A program made the translations under genes and the position numbers. 64,000 bases of DNA, from NCBI RefSeq assembly GCF_905475395.1, contig NC_058337.1:91072368-91136367 (forward strand), given 5' to 3'. Under the pieces are notes generated by a model, which was not told the DNA's origin, ran no database searches, and saw only the letters and a list, made by a program, of their open reading frames with translations. Shown one piece after another: positions 12,101-24,774 of this stretch; position 1 is the first letter of the stretch, and every line of letters begins with the position of its first letter. This stretch comes from Chrysoperla carnea (lineage: Eukaryota > Arthropoda > Insecta > Neuroptera > Chrysopidae).

Positions 12101-12804
12101 ATCAATGCGGTGGTTCGCTAATACATCCCAGAGTTGTAATAACAGCAGCACATTGTGTAAGCGACAAAAAGAAACAGAAATCGTTAAAAATACGAGCTGG
12201 GGAATGGGATACACAGACCAAAAGTGAACAGTATCCACATCAAGACCGTGACGTTGAAAAAGTAATCATTCACGAGTTATACTATGATCGGGCACTTTTT
12301 AACGACATCGCTCTGTTAATCTTAAAATCACCAGTTAATATAGCAGAAAATGTAGACGTAGCATGTTTACCAGAACAGGCAATGATTACACCAGAAGGTA
12401 CTCGATGTATTGCAAGTGGTTGGGGTAAAAATGTGTTCGGTCAAAAGGGACAGTACCAAGTGATATTGAAAAAAATTGAGTTACCGATTGTAGGGGATTT
12501 AGCTTGTACACAATCGTTGCAGAAAACGAGATTAGGTAATCGTTTTCAATTGCATCCAAGTTTTATTTGCGCTGGTGGTGAAGCAGGACGAGATACGTGT
12601 AAAGGTGATGGAGGTAGTCCCTTAGTTTGCCCCATAAGTGGTATACCCAATCGGTATTATCAAGCTGGAATTGTTGCATGGGGTATTGGATGCGGAGAAC
12701 AACAAACTCCTGGTGTGTATGTTAATGTTGCCTTATTTCGTGATTGGATTGATTTACAATTAAAAAATAATAAAATCAACACTGACACATATAGTTTTAG
12801 TTGA
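9164..12804 (+). CDS. clip-domain serine protease homolog, catalytically dead (copy 2)
   Basis: Exons 9164-9468 and 11829-12804 encode the same 426-aa secreted protein as the gene at 2845-6485: signal peptide, six-cysteine clip domain (cysteines 78 to 116), and a trypsin-like domain with His210 and Asp261 kept and the catalytic Ser changed to Gly363 in GDGGSPLVC. The split Arg codon, donor GTAAGT and acceptor TTTTCAG are the same. Because the 5' flank inside the unit begins about 770 bases before the ATG, both copies would carry the same proximal promoter and should be co-expressed if both are real. Confidence 0.93.
9774..10350. repeat. foldback element in SPH intron (copy 2)
   Basis: Duplicate of the inverted-arm element at 3455-4031, at the same place in intron 1 of the second gene. 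The element was therefore already in the intron before the block was duplicated. Confidence 0.7.
11058..11600 (+). repeat. family R repeat in SPH intron (copy 2)
   Basis: Duplicate of 4739-5281, with the same mini-frame starting at 11491. Confidence 0.75.
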
Positions 12805-12858
12805 AAATTGTTTTAAATTAATTGACAAGTTTTAGTAAATGTTATGTTTTCTATTTTA

Positions 12859-12864
12859 AATAAA
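12859..12864 (+). terminator. poly(A) signal of SPH copy 2
   Basis: AATAAA 55 bases after the TGA of the second serine protease homolog; same context as 6540-6545. Confidence 0.6.
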
Positions 12865-14146
12865 TATATAATGTTGATTTGATATTTTGTCTTATTATTC
12901 TTTTTAAATAACTCCCGATCAAGTACATTTGACTTATTTTGATTCAATCTAGCAGGTGTGTATAGACTGTCAATGGAAGCAAAATAATACACTTTTTAAT
13001 TTCTGAAAAAGTTCAATGAAAGCTCCATTGAAATTCAAAAAGGAAATTAATAAACATATCTATAAATCCTGTTTTGCTTAACTTTTCTTTTTCTTACAAA
13101 AGTTTTGCATAATTTATAAGATGATCATTGTAAAAGCATGATAATTTTAAATCATTTCAAACCATAGTGAACACTTTTTTGAACAAATTTTGATACAAGA
13201 TGGCTTATTGGCGATTTTTGTTGTAGCAATTACACCAAACACGATGGTGGTATTGAAAACCTTGTAAACCACCGACTTTTTTGTTTAAAAAAACGTGTTT
13301 TTTTTCTGTGTTTAACCAATTTTATATCGTTGGCCAAAACATTGAATTTTGTTCAAAGAATTGACAATTTTAATTGAGCTTACTTGTTTATTAAAGATTT
13401 GCAGCTTTTAATTTAAGTTTTTCTATTTCATACTCCCAAAATATGTTGCTTCAAGTTTTATAAAACATTACTTTCTTTACAAAAAAATAACTCAAAGACT
13501 GTATCGAAATACATGCAACTACCGGTATATACCAGAAAAGTGAAACTTGTTGGTCCCAAATAGACCTTTATAGGTCTATTGATTATTCGAGATCATTTTG
13601 CGTTTGGGTCTGCTAATTATTATTGAACTAATTTTTCGAATAATCCTTCTTTTACAAACATAAAGTTGATATGATTATATTAACTCGTAAATTTTCCAAT
13701 AAAACCATTATTTTTTAATACATTTTTTCCGACATAAGTTTTTATTTTCTGAACCCACAATACACTTTTTTGTCGGTTTCATAGTCAATGGATTTGTTTG
13801 AAAATTTACCCTTTAACAAATTAAATTGTTACATTGCCTAAAAAAGCCGATAAGAAGACGTTAATTCAGGCTTACATTCTTCACGACGTCCAAGTTATTC
13901 ATCATATTCCGCTGGATTTGATCCACTTATATAGTCAATTTAGTACTTCAACTATTTGTGATCGATTATATTCTGATACAGTTTCTCTTTCTCCTGAAAC
14001 CACACTTTCCTGGTAAACTTACAAAAACTTTCTCAAATGCTTTTTATGTATTTCAAGATGGTAAAAAAATAATTCGGAAAAATTGATGGATTCAAAAGGT
14101 AAGCGATCAATAACAAAGTTTATTATTTGGTATCTCGAGAAATAGT
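12865..14146. other. intergenic within unit 2, no gene seen
   Basis: Duplicate of the gene-free DNA at 6546-7827. Confidence 0.55.
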
Positions 14147-14389
14147 GCAACCTACCCAGTTACAATCCCTTTTCAAATTTGTACTGTTAGTAGGATTACT
14201 AAGCGTAAATTTGATTAGGATTCTAAGGCATTAACTTCGAAAACGGAAATGTTTAATGTATACAAAATTTTTGCTAATATTACCTAAGCCGTTTTCGAGA
14301 TCTCATACCTTAAAACTTTAATCGACTTTACGCTTAGTAATCGTACTTACAGTACAAACTTTGAAATGAATTGAAACTTGGCAGGTTGC
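14147..14389. repeat. 243-bp foldback/MITE-like palindrome (copy 2)
   Basis: Duplicate of the palindrome at 7828-8070; it lies about 310 bases before the right duplication boundary. Confidence 0.7.
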
Positions 14390-14930
14390 TTAAAAAACAA
14401 GTTACTTAAAAAGCTCGTGACATCACGTTTCAAAATTTGTAATGTCCAAGCGCGAAAGCATAATTTAGTGTCTATTATTTCTTAACTAGCCATTCGTTGT
14501 CTCTATACTTTGAATATTTAGCTAAAAGTTGATTTTATTAAAGATTATTCAATAAATATAAGAATAAATGGAAATAACTGTTTTTTTATATTATTTTTCC
14601 ATAAAATTGGAAAATGTGTGACGTCACGTCAGGGGGGGGTTCAAAATGTGACAACTTGTGACAAGGGCGGAGAGGGGGGTTAAAAAGTCCTGAAAATTGT
14701 GTGACGTAATTTATGGATGGCCTCTAATGGAATCAAGTGAGACGTATGCAACTAAATATTGTAAATGAATTTCTCCGTTATTCAAAAATGAAGTATGTAT
14801 TTAAAAACATTAAAAAGTAGAAATTATAAATTAACATTATTCTTAAAAATGTACAAAAAACGGTGAGAATCATTAAACAGAATATACTTTAAAAAACAAT
14901 TAGGTTTAAAAATAATTACAAAAAAAATCA

Positions 14931-15681
14931 TCAGTCGTCCATTTTATATGACACATACGTATCCATTTTATGTATTCCAGTATCAAATGATCGTAATTGT
15001 ACTCTTTGAGCATTTTGAATTTCGGCACCTTTAGTATTTCCCCATTTTTCGGGAACGGTACAATCATCGGTTGTATAAATATGTATATCAAAGCTGCACA
15101 AACAGTCTAATAATGGTAAAATTGAAATTGTTGATATGATTTGTTTAAGTACATCACGAATTTCAGCTTGTACTCTTTTTAAGGGTTTGTTTGAAACAAT
15201 TGAATCACCGGATCCTCCTGTTTCAATTGCATCATATTCTAAATTAAATTCCCAACGTTCTAATGGTTCTTTGGTTTGTACATTTGAGATTACCATGGCT
15301 ATTTTTTTAATCCATTGTTTATCGTTTTCAAGCCAAACTAAAAATCGAAAAAAATTTATTAGTATGAGTACACTTAGTTTTAGAAATTTGGTAGTCATAC
15401 TTTGCATTTGTGAAAAAATAGCATTTAAAAATGTTTGAACTTTTTCATCTTGGGACATGAGTAAAACAACACCAAACTTTTCATCGGCTTTAAATGTTTC
15501 AGGTGGATACACTCCACGTTGATACAGAATTGTATTTATTCCATAACCTATAAAAATTGGCATTAGTACAAAACATATTTCTTATTTAAAATTACCTATT
15601 GAAAAACGTACTTAAATATTCACATATCATCTTCGCCGATCCTTTTAATGTAATTGCATTTTTAGTTTCCACAGCTGACAT
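14931..15681 (-). CDS. mad2: mitotic spindle assembly checkpoint protein MAD2
   Basis: Three exons on the minus strand: 15612-15681, 15401-15547 and 14931-15337. Introns of 64 bp (donor GTACGT, acceptor TTATAG) and 63 bp (donor GTATGA, acceptor TTTTTAG) join in phase to a 207-aa protein, against 205 aa for human MAD2L1. The second intron is a multiple of three without a stop, so an unspliced frame runs through it; splicing it out restores QMQIWLEND. The HORMA domain fills the protein: YGINTILYQRGVYPPETF, LERWEFNLEY, EIRDVLKQI, FLPLL-like ILPLLDC, and the safety-belt tail VPEKW, VQLRSFDTGIHK, VSYK near the C-terminus. MAD2 converts between open and closed forms, binds MAD1 and CDC20 at unattached kinetochores and inhibits APC/C. 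The gene is convergent with the SPH genes, 232 bp from the edge of the duplication, and lies outside it. Confidence 0.97.
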
Positions 15682-16640
15682 TTTGTATAACTTTTTAAAT
15701 AACAATAAATAAACAATGAAAACTGTTAAAATAGTATAAAATAAACGATTAATTATAAAATATACATAATTAAAAAAAAAATCTAGTTTTAATAATATTC
15801 TTCCGCCAATTCGAAGATAATAAATACTTAACGGTTTACGGTAAAAATGAATGGCCAGTTCTTGACATTTATAACGGTTTATATTATGAAATGTAAAGAG
15901 GTTTACCAGCCGGCTTTGTAGTTTTTTTTATGCACTAAGTTTATGACATACTTACTCACAAAATTCAGTGTAGATGTCAGCACCTCTGCAGTTCTTTTTG
16001 TGATGTCATAGTTCTTTCGTTTGGCCAAGAGATGACAATCGATTTACTATTAGTTCTCTGGTTGGTCTTTGTTGTGATTAAACAATAATTTCATTATTAC
16101 CAATTTGGACCCTAGAAGATTTATAATTACCAATAACAACAACCATTTTTTTCAAATATGATTCAGGTACTTTAAAAATACAGGAATATTCAATCTTTAT
16201 GGAGGGTAGGCCAATAATATTCTTATAGAATAAGATTGTAGAATCAGAATAAATAAGATACACAAGAATAGGAGAAAATTATTTTACAATTTTTAAGCAA
16301 TATAATGACTGAAGAAATTTATATATGTTGTTAGAATTTTCATTGGCAAGCTTACATAGGTAAATATCTCTTACGCCGGTATTGGTAGACTAGTGTTGAT
16401 ATGTCTTGATTAATATCTGAGATCCATTTCTTAAACTAAAAACAAACTATTTAGAACTCAAAAGATTAATTATGCTTATGTGCGTGTTTAGGCTGAAGAA
16501 GGGTATATAAAGGCAGGTCCGTAACTAGGGCGTGGCAAAGGAGGCGCAAAACAAAATCTATGTTTTATACGAAAAAAAAAGAGAGTAAAGAATCATGTAA
16601 AAGGCGCTCATTAATTTACATAAAGTCATAAAGTTAAAAA
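15682..16640. other. mad2 upstream region and intergenic DNA
   Basis: Contains the presumed mad2 promoter side just above 15681, with no motif I would name. Near 16517-16553 the string TCCGTAACTAGGGCGTGGC followed by AAAGGAGGCGC resembles the ends of hAT elements such as the one at 45003, so a relic terminus is possible. No gene seen. Confidence 0.4.
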
Positions 16641-16671
16641 TTCGATTGTTTTGAAGTTAAAACTTTCGACT

Positions 16672-17096
16672 GTGATGCCAATTTTTCGCCAGCTTTCACG
16701 TATGTGCCTATTAAAGCTAGGTCGTTTTTGATAACAAATTTGAAAAGCATGACCCAAATTTAGTAAGATACATACTTGGTTTATCAAAATTGGAAAAAAC
16801 TTGGATGTGATAGAGCAAAGTTAAAATTTTTGGACTTTGTGACGTCAATAAGTTAAAAAATTAGATTTTTTTTTATAACTCAGACAAATTTGATCCAATT
16901 TTATTGGATTTTTTTTTTAAACTCACCAATTTTGGGTCATTCTTGTCAGCTGTGATGTCAATTTTTCGCTAGCTATCACTTATGTGCTTAAGTTAGAGCC
17001 CAGGACTCCACATTCTTGAAACCTATTAGAGCTTGGTTAATTTTGATCAGAAATTTGAAAAATATGACCCAAATTTAAAAGGGATTACATACTCAA
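16672..17096 (+). repeat. two diverged direct copies of about 110-145 bp
   Basis: GTGATGCCAATTTTTCGCC at 16672 with CATGACCCAAATTTAGTAAG near 16750 recurs as GTGATGTCAATTTTTCGCT at 16952 with TATGACCCAAATTTAAAAG near 17062. The two segments have the same order and orientation, with about 80-85 percent identity by eye. It is probably part of a decayed interspersed repeat. Confidence 0.55.
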
Positions 17097-17099
17097 AAT

Positions 17100-20000
17100 T
17101 GCCAATATGGTACTTTTTGATACCTTTTAATGAGCAGCGAATATATTAATAATAATTACAATTTTAATTTAATTTTGTTTGTATTACTCTGTATTATTTA
17201 CTTTATTTATTATCAACAAATCGATTTTGGATATTAATCTATTCCTTATATAAAACCATATACCCCAGTATCATTTAGGAGAGTAATGAGTTCCTTGGAA
17301 ACCTAGAGAGAAATCAATACTTTAATTTGATACTCAATCATTTGAATAAATTAAAAAAGCTTATCAATTAAATGCACAGACTCTTGAAGGTAAAATAACA
17401 CGATTATGACAACTCTCTCCCATTTTGCCTTTACTCTTATGTTAAATACTATCAGTATACGAATTTTCATCAAAATCGTTACGTTAGAGCCGATCCCGAT
17501 ATATATAAGGCGCAACCTAAATACTTGCCACCGGCGCTATGTACCCTCGTTATGGCCCTGTATAAAGGATATTTTGTTAACAAAATATTGTAACATAAGG
17601 CTTAAAGTAGTTTGAGCGGTGTTCATACTTAGAACTACTACATGAAGATGTGGTAAATTCTTTTAAAGATTCAGATATGGATTTAAAGAATGGAATACGA
17701 ATAGAAGATACATTAAAAGCAATGATTTATTTTGATTTATTCTGTCTGATAATTTTTTTTTTACATTTAATATTAATAAATATTTCCATTCAAATGTTAT
17801 TATTACCTATCTACTGATTAAACTAATTGCACATTCAATTAGTTATTAATAATACACAATTAATAAATTAACAGTTTCATTTTTTTAATTTAATATTTAA
17901 CTTTGAATCATTTTTTATTATAATATTATTATTTTTCATTTATTTAAAAAAAACTAATGTTATTTATTTAACAGTATAAATAGGCAATAAAAAAGTTTTT
18001 ATTATTAATCAATTAATTAATTAATTAATTAATTGATTTTTGTTATTATCAAATTATAACATTTATTACCAAGTATTGAGGTATTTGTATATTTTTTTGA
18101 AAGCATTTTATTTTAATAATATTTTAGTACTATCGTACTATCTAGTTTAATTATTTGTCAAATATTTAGGAAGAATGCTTATTGTCCATTTTATTATTAG
18201 TCTAATTAATAATCACTGAAAAAGCCCAATCATCAAACCTTCTTAAGCATTTTAGACTTTAATCATTAACTTTTTGAAATATTTGTGTTTGTATTTTTAA
18301 TACTACCTAATATCAGAAAATATGCAAAATATAGAAAATAATTCGTCTTCGAAAGTATCAAGTACAAAAAAATAAACAAATGTAACTTTAACAATTTGTA
18401 ATATTAAATTGTTTTACAATCAGAAAAAAAAATTAAAAACGTCAAAAAATTTTTTTACATACGTCAACGACGATCACAAGCAAGTATGGAGTTTTTGCTG
18501 GGGAAAAATATAAAAAACTTTGCGTTCTTCAATTCGAATGTTTCCTGATTTTAAAGAGTAGATGTATAATAAAAAATTTAAATAAATTACCGAAATCGAA
18601 ATTGCTTAAAAAATTGATAAAACTGTTTACAGATCTGTAGTCTTTTTAGTTTATTAAGCGATTCAAGTAGGGTTGGGTTGATTTGAAAATACTTGCGAAA
18701 ATGACATTTACTGTGATAATAAATGGCCGATCACTTCATTTCTATTTTAAAATCAAAAGGAAACTGCTCAGTATAAAGCCAATTTTAGTAGACGAGCTTA
18801 CTAGCATTAAATTCTAAAAAAATAAAAACAAAAGTTTTTAAGATCCGAAAGTACCTGTTGGACAAAATAAGAAGTTACTTGATATGGGATATTAAAAGGA
18901 ATATCTCATGCAATTACGAATAAATATTCGTAAGAACGGAACCGTAAGACTAAACCAACTCAGTCAATCCAGACCCAACTATACAGTATCGAACCCAGCT
19001 GAATACAACACTAAGCAGTGAATGTGGAGGGTGGAATGTTCGACCGCGGATCGTTGCTTCGCGTGTTTAAGTTTTACAGTTACGTTTTCAGATTTCTGAT
19101 CTATTATTTCTAATTTCTTCTGTTTTTGGGGGAAATTTCCCGTGTAAAAATTCTTCTACTTCTAGGGAGGCATTTTACATAAGGAGAATATTTTAGCCTG
19201 ATTTGTAAAGTCCTTTAAAAATCTTCTGAAGCACTGAACAAATGGAAAACTGGACACTACGAGTGTTTTTTTGGGTTGCTAAAATAGATAATTAAGATTG
19301 GCAAGCATTATAATTTCCGCCGTGACTCAATTTCAATTTATTTCGATATTTTCAAAATGGTTATAATTTCATGTACAGTTGTGCATGAAATCATTTCAGG
19401 AAATGATGGTACTTCTCTCTTCGATAATTTACGTTATATAGATACATTTCGATAATAAGTATTTACTGATCGACAAAAAACACGAAAATCGAAAAAATCG
19501 ATTTTCTCAAATTCCACACTCAAGCCACGGTTAAAATATTTTTATCATAGTTACTTTAATTAAACCTCCGAACAGCTGGCAAAAATAACCATGGAAATTT
19601 GGGAACGTATTTTAATTATTTAAAGGATTTTTCCACATAATTTTAAAATAGAGATTTTAATGCTACCATTTGCTTACGTTTTACAGTTTTTTTTTTCGAG
19701 TATTTTAAGTTCTCTTGTTAAATAAAATTAAAAAATGTAATAATTGAAGATTCTTGAAGGTTGCCCAAATAAATTTAAAAACGAGGTCTATTACAATATT
19801 TCAATATTTTTAATAAAATAGATCTAACAAAGTTTTTTTTTTAACTAAAATAACATTTTAAATATACATTTATTTTTATGTACGAAAATATGATAAAAAT
19901 TTTAAATCAATAAAAGAAAATGCTTTAACAAAATTTTGAAGTTAATTATTCTCTAGTAAAAACTATTTAACAATAGGCATTTAAAGTGCTTATCAAAAAA

Positions 20001-22200
20001 CGATAATTTGATCTTGGAATGAATGAAAAACACAGAAGTGGCCTAATTAATGGGAATAATAAAATTGTAATAATAATTACACAGTGTGAATAATTTGTGG
20101 TTTTTTCGATTTTTGATTGACATTCTATTTACATGCGTCAAATATATATTTATTCGATTATCTGATATATCAAATCCGGCAGTTCTGACTTTTTGCCAAC
20201 TTCTTTTGTTTTTCAACGAAAGTTTGTCAAAAATCGAAGAAACTGTCAAAATTTCGGCTTATTCGATGTCATGAGTACATTAAAGTTAGTAAAAAGTTTA
20301 TATCGTTTAAAAAAATTGATAGTAGAAATAATTTTTGGATAGATTTTCATAAAATCACATAGAGAATCAAAACATAGAAATTTAATTTTGATCTACTATC
20401 TGTGTCTTTCCAGACAGATCAACTGATGAAGAGGCGGCATTGCGATAATGAAAGGTATTTGTATAGAATGAAATTTTCTCGATAGATATTATTTTTTGTG
20501 ATTATTTTAACTTGCAACGGTGCTTTGCCAATATCTAGTCCGCAGGTAGGAGAAAACCATTTTCGGTATGTTTTCAGGAAAATTAGTGATTTGAAACACG
20601 GGTCTCTGTGTAAGGAGAAAATAAAAGTACTATTATGTATGCAATTATGTTATGTATGCAGGTTTTGAAAAATTTATTTCCGAAATGAAATATTGGAATG
20701 TAATATCACTAAGATAGTTTTCTCTTATAAGATACTTTGGGTGTTTTATCGTTCTGTAACTCTCATTTATGTGTGCACGCTCTAGTATTTATTCGTTCCC
20801 TCAATTAATTATTGCGGGAAGAATAAGAAGATTTAAGCTCAAATTTTGAAGCGTTAAATCATACTATATTAAACTTATCAGTAATTTAGACCATGCACGA
20901 ATTCAAAACATCTTTGTTCAAAAAATTGGTGTGAAAAGTTGTCCAGGAGAGGTAGTCGTACCTGTTTCCTCTCTCCTTTATATCCACCTCTGCTGGAAAG
21001 ATTTGAAGCTTTTATTTCATTCTCATAAAAAAATAAAAATGCCCTCGCTCTTACCAGATTTCGGTAAAGAATCTATATTAATAAATTGTGAGTAGGTACA
21101 AAATTTAACGAAATTTCGATGATTCTTTTTGTCTGTCATTTGGAGCATTGCGCAACTTAAGTTTAGTAATAGCCGAATTAAAAAAAACTTTTAACCGAAG
21201 CTCGAATGTTGGCTTTTTGAATATCTACGTTTTTATTTTCTTAAAGTATCCTGAGACCCTCTTTCAAGAATCCGATATCCTTCGACTTTTGCAAACTTCC
21301 TGGCTTATACACTAAAGCCACGTTTAAAAACTCACGTTTTTTTTTTTGTTATCAAACTTATCTTTTTCAATTTTCCAAATAGTAGACAAACAATATCTCT
21401 GCTTCATTATGGGCTCACGATCTACAAGCTATAATAGTCATCACGAATACAGAAATTTCCTGTCTTAAATAAACAGGGTCAATTTTCTAACACTTAATAT
21501 ATTGTTTGTTCAACTTGATAGCACTTTTTTTTTTAAAAAGAAAAAAAAAGCTTACATCGAAAATATTTTATTATAAAAGACAGCCAACCAAAATCATTAC
21601 TCGGCTTCCAACCTGCAGCTCTTTTCATGGTCGATTGTTATGTGCAATCATTTTCTATCATATGAGGGAAAAATAGTACGGTCATCCTTTCGAGGCATCA
21701 AAAACCAAAAAATATTTCCTGAAATTTTACAAGTTATAAAAAGTCAGAAATTTACTTTCTTGTCAGAAAAAGTCAGAAAATTATATATATTGACTTTCAA
21801 AAAGATGGCTGCTCTATCTTTTTCTTCATAGGATAGAAAATAAATATATTTTGACTATATTTCAAATACTTGCAGGCATGAATTCGAATAATTTTTTCGA
21901 TAAGACCTTATCTTAGATTATATTAATTGTTTTATATGTACAAAGATTATTAATATAATAATTTTTATATTAAACTTTTGATTATTATTATTGTACTAAA
22001 AAACAATATTTTGTTTTATCTTTGGTATTACATTGTATGTATGTATTAATTAACTACATTTTAATTACAAAATATTTTTAAAGGACTTAATTTCGAGTCT
22101 TTTTTATGTCTTTTTGTTTTTAATTTTTACTCAATAGACATATTCAAATTTCGGATAAATAAATTGTAATCTTTAAATACATTTAGCAAAAAAGGCCACA
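17100..22200. other. AT-rich intergenic DNA, no gene seen
   Basis: About 5 kb with no convincing exon. It includes an (ATTA)n tract at 18008-18038. Short open frames (for example around 17406, 20043, 20086 and 21640) have AT-driven composition and no family resemblance. Confidence 0.5.
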
Positions 22201-22208
22201 CTTTTTTA

Positions 22209-22360
22209 CCCGACTGTCAAGGAGTGGTTATGTTTTTCGCATGTATCTTGTATTATATGTATGCACATTTGTTTGTAAATTTCTTTATTACCTCGTATCT
22301 TCCAAACTGCTAGACGGCTTTCGACTATGTGTCTTAAAAATCCAAAGGCTCTTAGATAGG
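22209..22360 (+). repeat. CCGACTG inverted-repeat family, truncated copy
   Basis: Starts ACCCGACTGTCAAGGAGTGG and continues with TTTGTTTGTAAATTT, CTCGTATCTTCCAAACTGCT and TCTTAAAAATCCAAAGGCTC. It aligns with the more complete copy at 39675-39851, which ends in the inverted CAGTCGG. The right terminus is lost here. Confidence 0.6.
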
Positions 22361-23835
22361 TGTTTGAAAACAAAATGGCGAATTTTTGGCGTGAAATAGT
22401 AATATGTTAATAAAAAAATTAACCAAACCTCTATCGAGTAGGGTATCAAAATAAAGGTAATTAAAAAAGGGTTTAAAGAGTATTAGTAAAATGAAAAAAG
22501 TACTGGGTGTTACACGCCCTTTTTTATGACAAATTTTGTACTCTTTAGAAAACATTTTCTCAATTTAATGAGCGTTTTGCAACGGTATGATTCTTTTTTC
22601 TCCAGATATAATCACATTTGTAAACGGCAATCGTACAGTTTAAATAATACGACAAATTTTGTATGAATAATATACATCATAATAATTTTTTTCATATTTT
22701 GCATATTTTCGTTTCGTATATACAGTTCGTTAACAGTTGGAAAACACCCATCAAATTTGAAATGAATTTTCATAAAGGGTAAAAGTTTCCATAAAAAGGG
22801 TATGATACCTTGACACATGCGCAATACGTTAGGTTCGCATCTATTTCATTTGCGTGTATCCTTTTCTTCTAAAATCATCTCTTAGTTTTGTGTTTATTAT
22901 TGTCATTTCTATACTTTGAATCTTAGAGTATATTTATCATGGCCTACATTCAGGAGATGTTTTTATACCGGCTATTCTGACATGGTATTCTACGGGTTTC
23001 CATTACTTCATTAAAGTAAATAGCGCAATAGCTTTCTTAAGAATGGGCAGTTTACGCATATGCCCCCTATTCTTTTTATTGAAGCATTCTTATACAAAAT
23101 GTATTTTTAAAAGAATGAAGATTATTAGAAGTTACATAGCCCTCTTTGCCAAGTGTAGAAAAAGAATAAAAAAATTCAACTAGCTATTCTCAATTTATAA
23201 AATTGAATAAAATTTTTTTTTTAGTCGTCTGACAATGTTCGCAGATAAAATTGATGCATAATAATATGATCTGTTCGATAGAAGTGATTTTTTGTTACTA
23301 TCTTAGAAAATTGAATAAATGAGCATTAACACCTCGAGTATTTTCTTTCATATTTAGCTCGAAATCTCACGGGTCTGAACTCTATTGCGAACGCGCATCA
23401 GAATTGAGATTTTTACAAATTCGTAGGTTCACCCAAAAGTTATATCCAATGTATTTCAGGCATTGGTGCTAAACTGCTTGCTTAAACGCAGAACTACAAC
23501 TAAGTCCATTAAATTTTGTTATAAGTCGTAAATATTCTACAAAAACTAAGAAAACTTTTTTGTTTAACAAAAATAAAAAATAAACATTAATTTATTGCGA
23601 TTAATTAATTATTTTTTTAATCCAGCCTGCTGGTATTTCATACATTCTTTTCATATTTTGGATATCTTCACACATTGTATATTCTAAAACATTTAGAAGA
23701 AAAAAAAAATTATTAATCTACGTAAATTTATAAAAATTTATAAAAGATTATACAAACCTGATGACATATTTAAATTGTACGTCATTAGTGAACATTTTTA
23801 TGTAATTCCATGAAATGTATTTCCAATCCGGAATC
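22361..23835. other. AT-rich intergenic DNA, possible vein 3' UTR exon
   Basis: An alternative minus-strand exon could start after the acceptor near 23687 (TTTTAG) and would read YTMCEDIQNMKRMYEIPAGW and then a stop near 23602. It has the same phase as the candidate at 23836-23861, so it is either an alternative vein end or part of the 3' UTR. Nothing else is supported. Confidence 0.3.
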
Positions 23836-23861
23836 TCATTCGGGAATTATATCATCTTCTT
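23836..23861 (-). CDS. vn: candidate last coding exon of vein
   Basis: On the minus strand an acceptor TTTACTTTATAG ends at 23862, followed by AA GAA GAT GAT ATA ATT CCC GAA TGA. The two leading bases complete the single A left by the exon at 28938-28996, so the protein would end MTKKEDDIIPE. A donor-like GTTTGT near 23760 suggests splicing continues in the 3' UTR to an exon at about 23686. The phase fits, but the exon is tiny and other exons could lie in the 5.1 kb between. Confidence 0.3.
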
Positions 23862-24774
23862 CTATAAAGTAAACACAATATTAGATAAATAAATAATTTT
23901 TTTAATATATATGAAAAAAAAACCGCCAGGGCCGTATTAGATTAAAACAAACACCAAAAATTATGTTAGTCACAACAAATCTAAGAACTACAAAAAATTT
24001 CTCAATTATCCTATAAATTTTACATGAAGAATAATTATAAAGAGTTAGTACCAAAAATTGTGTTAGATAAATCATAAACAAGCATTTTTAGAATGTTAGT
24101 TACCACCCAAAAATATGTAAAAATTTATTTTAAATACATACCCCTAGATATTTTACAATATTTTTTCATTGATGCACCTTCTCAAAAATTTTGGAATAAA
24201 CGAAAATACAGCAAAAACCGTTTATAGCGACGTAGCTTCGTACCCATTAAGATTTCGCAAATAACGACCAATTCATTTATGACGTATAGTTTGTCCTTAT
24301 AAATTGAAATCTTGCAAATTTAATTTACATTCAATTTGAAAATAATTCGAATTTATAACCTCATTCTATTGATTATGACTTCCATGTCTTAAGAAACTCT
24401 AGAATAACATTCTACCAAAAATAGCACTATGAAAACTTTGCCAAAATTGTCCGTGTGCTTAGAGAAGACGGAAGTAAGAAAAAATGTTCATAAAATAACA
24501 TGTTTAAATGAATTTTGTTTAATTATACAAGGTTCATAGCAAAGCTTAAAATGGTTTTTTTCTTTGGTTGCGTAAAAAGTTTCAGTAGATTAAGTATTCT
24601 GAACTGACTAGTGGTTATTTTCGCATTAGGTACTGTTAATATATGTTTCAATTCTATTTTCAATCAATTTAGAGCCTAGAACAAAATATTTTTGCTTGAT
24701 ATTCGAAATTATTTTGTCACTTTTCTGGATTTCTGAGCCCTAACAAATTTTTTAAAGTAACTTAAAGCGATAAA

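Larger units (their letters stand above)
8392..14698 (+). repeat. tandem duplication unit, copy 2 (6307 bp)
   Basis: Second direct copy of the 2073-8379 unit, offset by a constant 6319 bases at every landmark checked from start to end, so no net insertion or deletion separates the copies. After 14698 the sequence goes on as GTGTGACG into the unique region before mad2. Confidence 0.97.

Noticed and set aside
14906-15438. Frames overlapping mad2 on both strands
   Set aside because: Shadows of the mad2 exons; only the spliced minus-strand reading matches MAD2 throughout.
20413-20455. Micro-exon-like segment after CTTTCCAG (TDQLMKRRHCDNE)
   Set aside because: Acceptor and donor-like bases are present but there is no partner exon or known motif.
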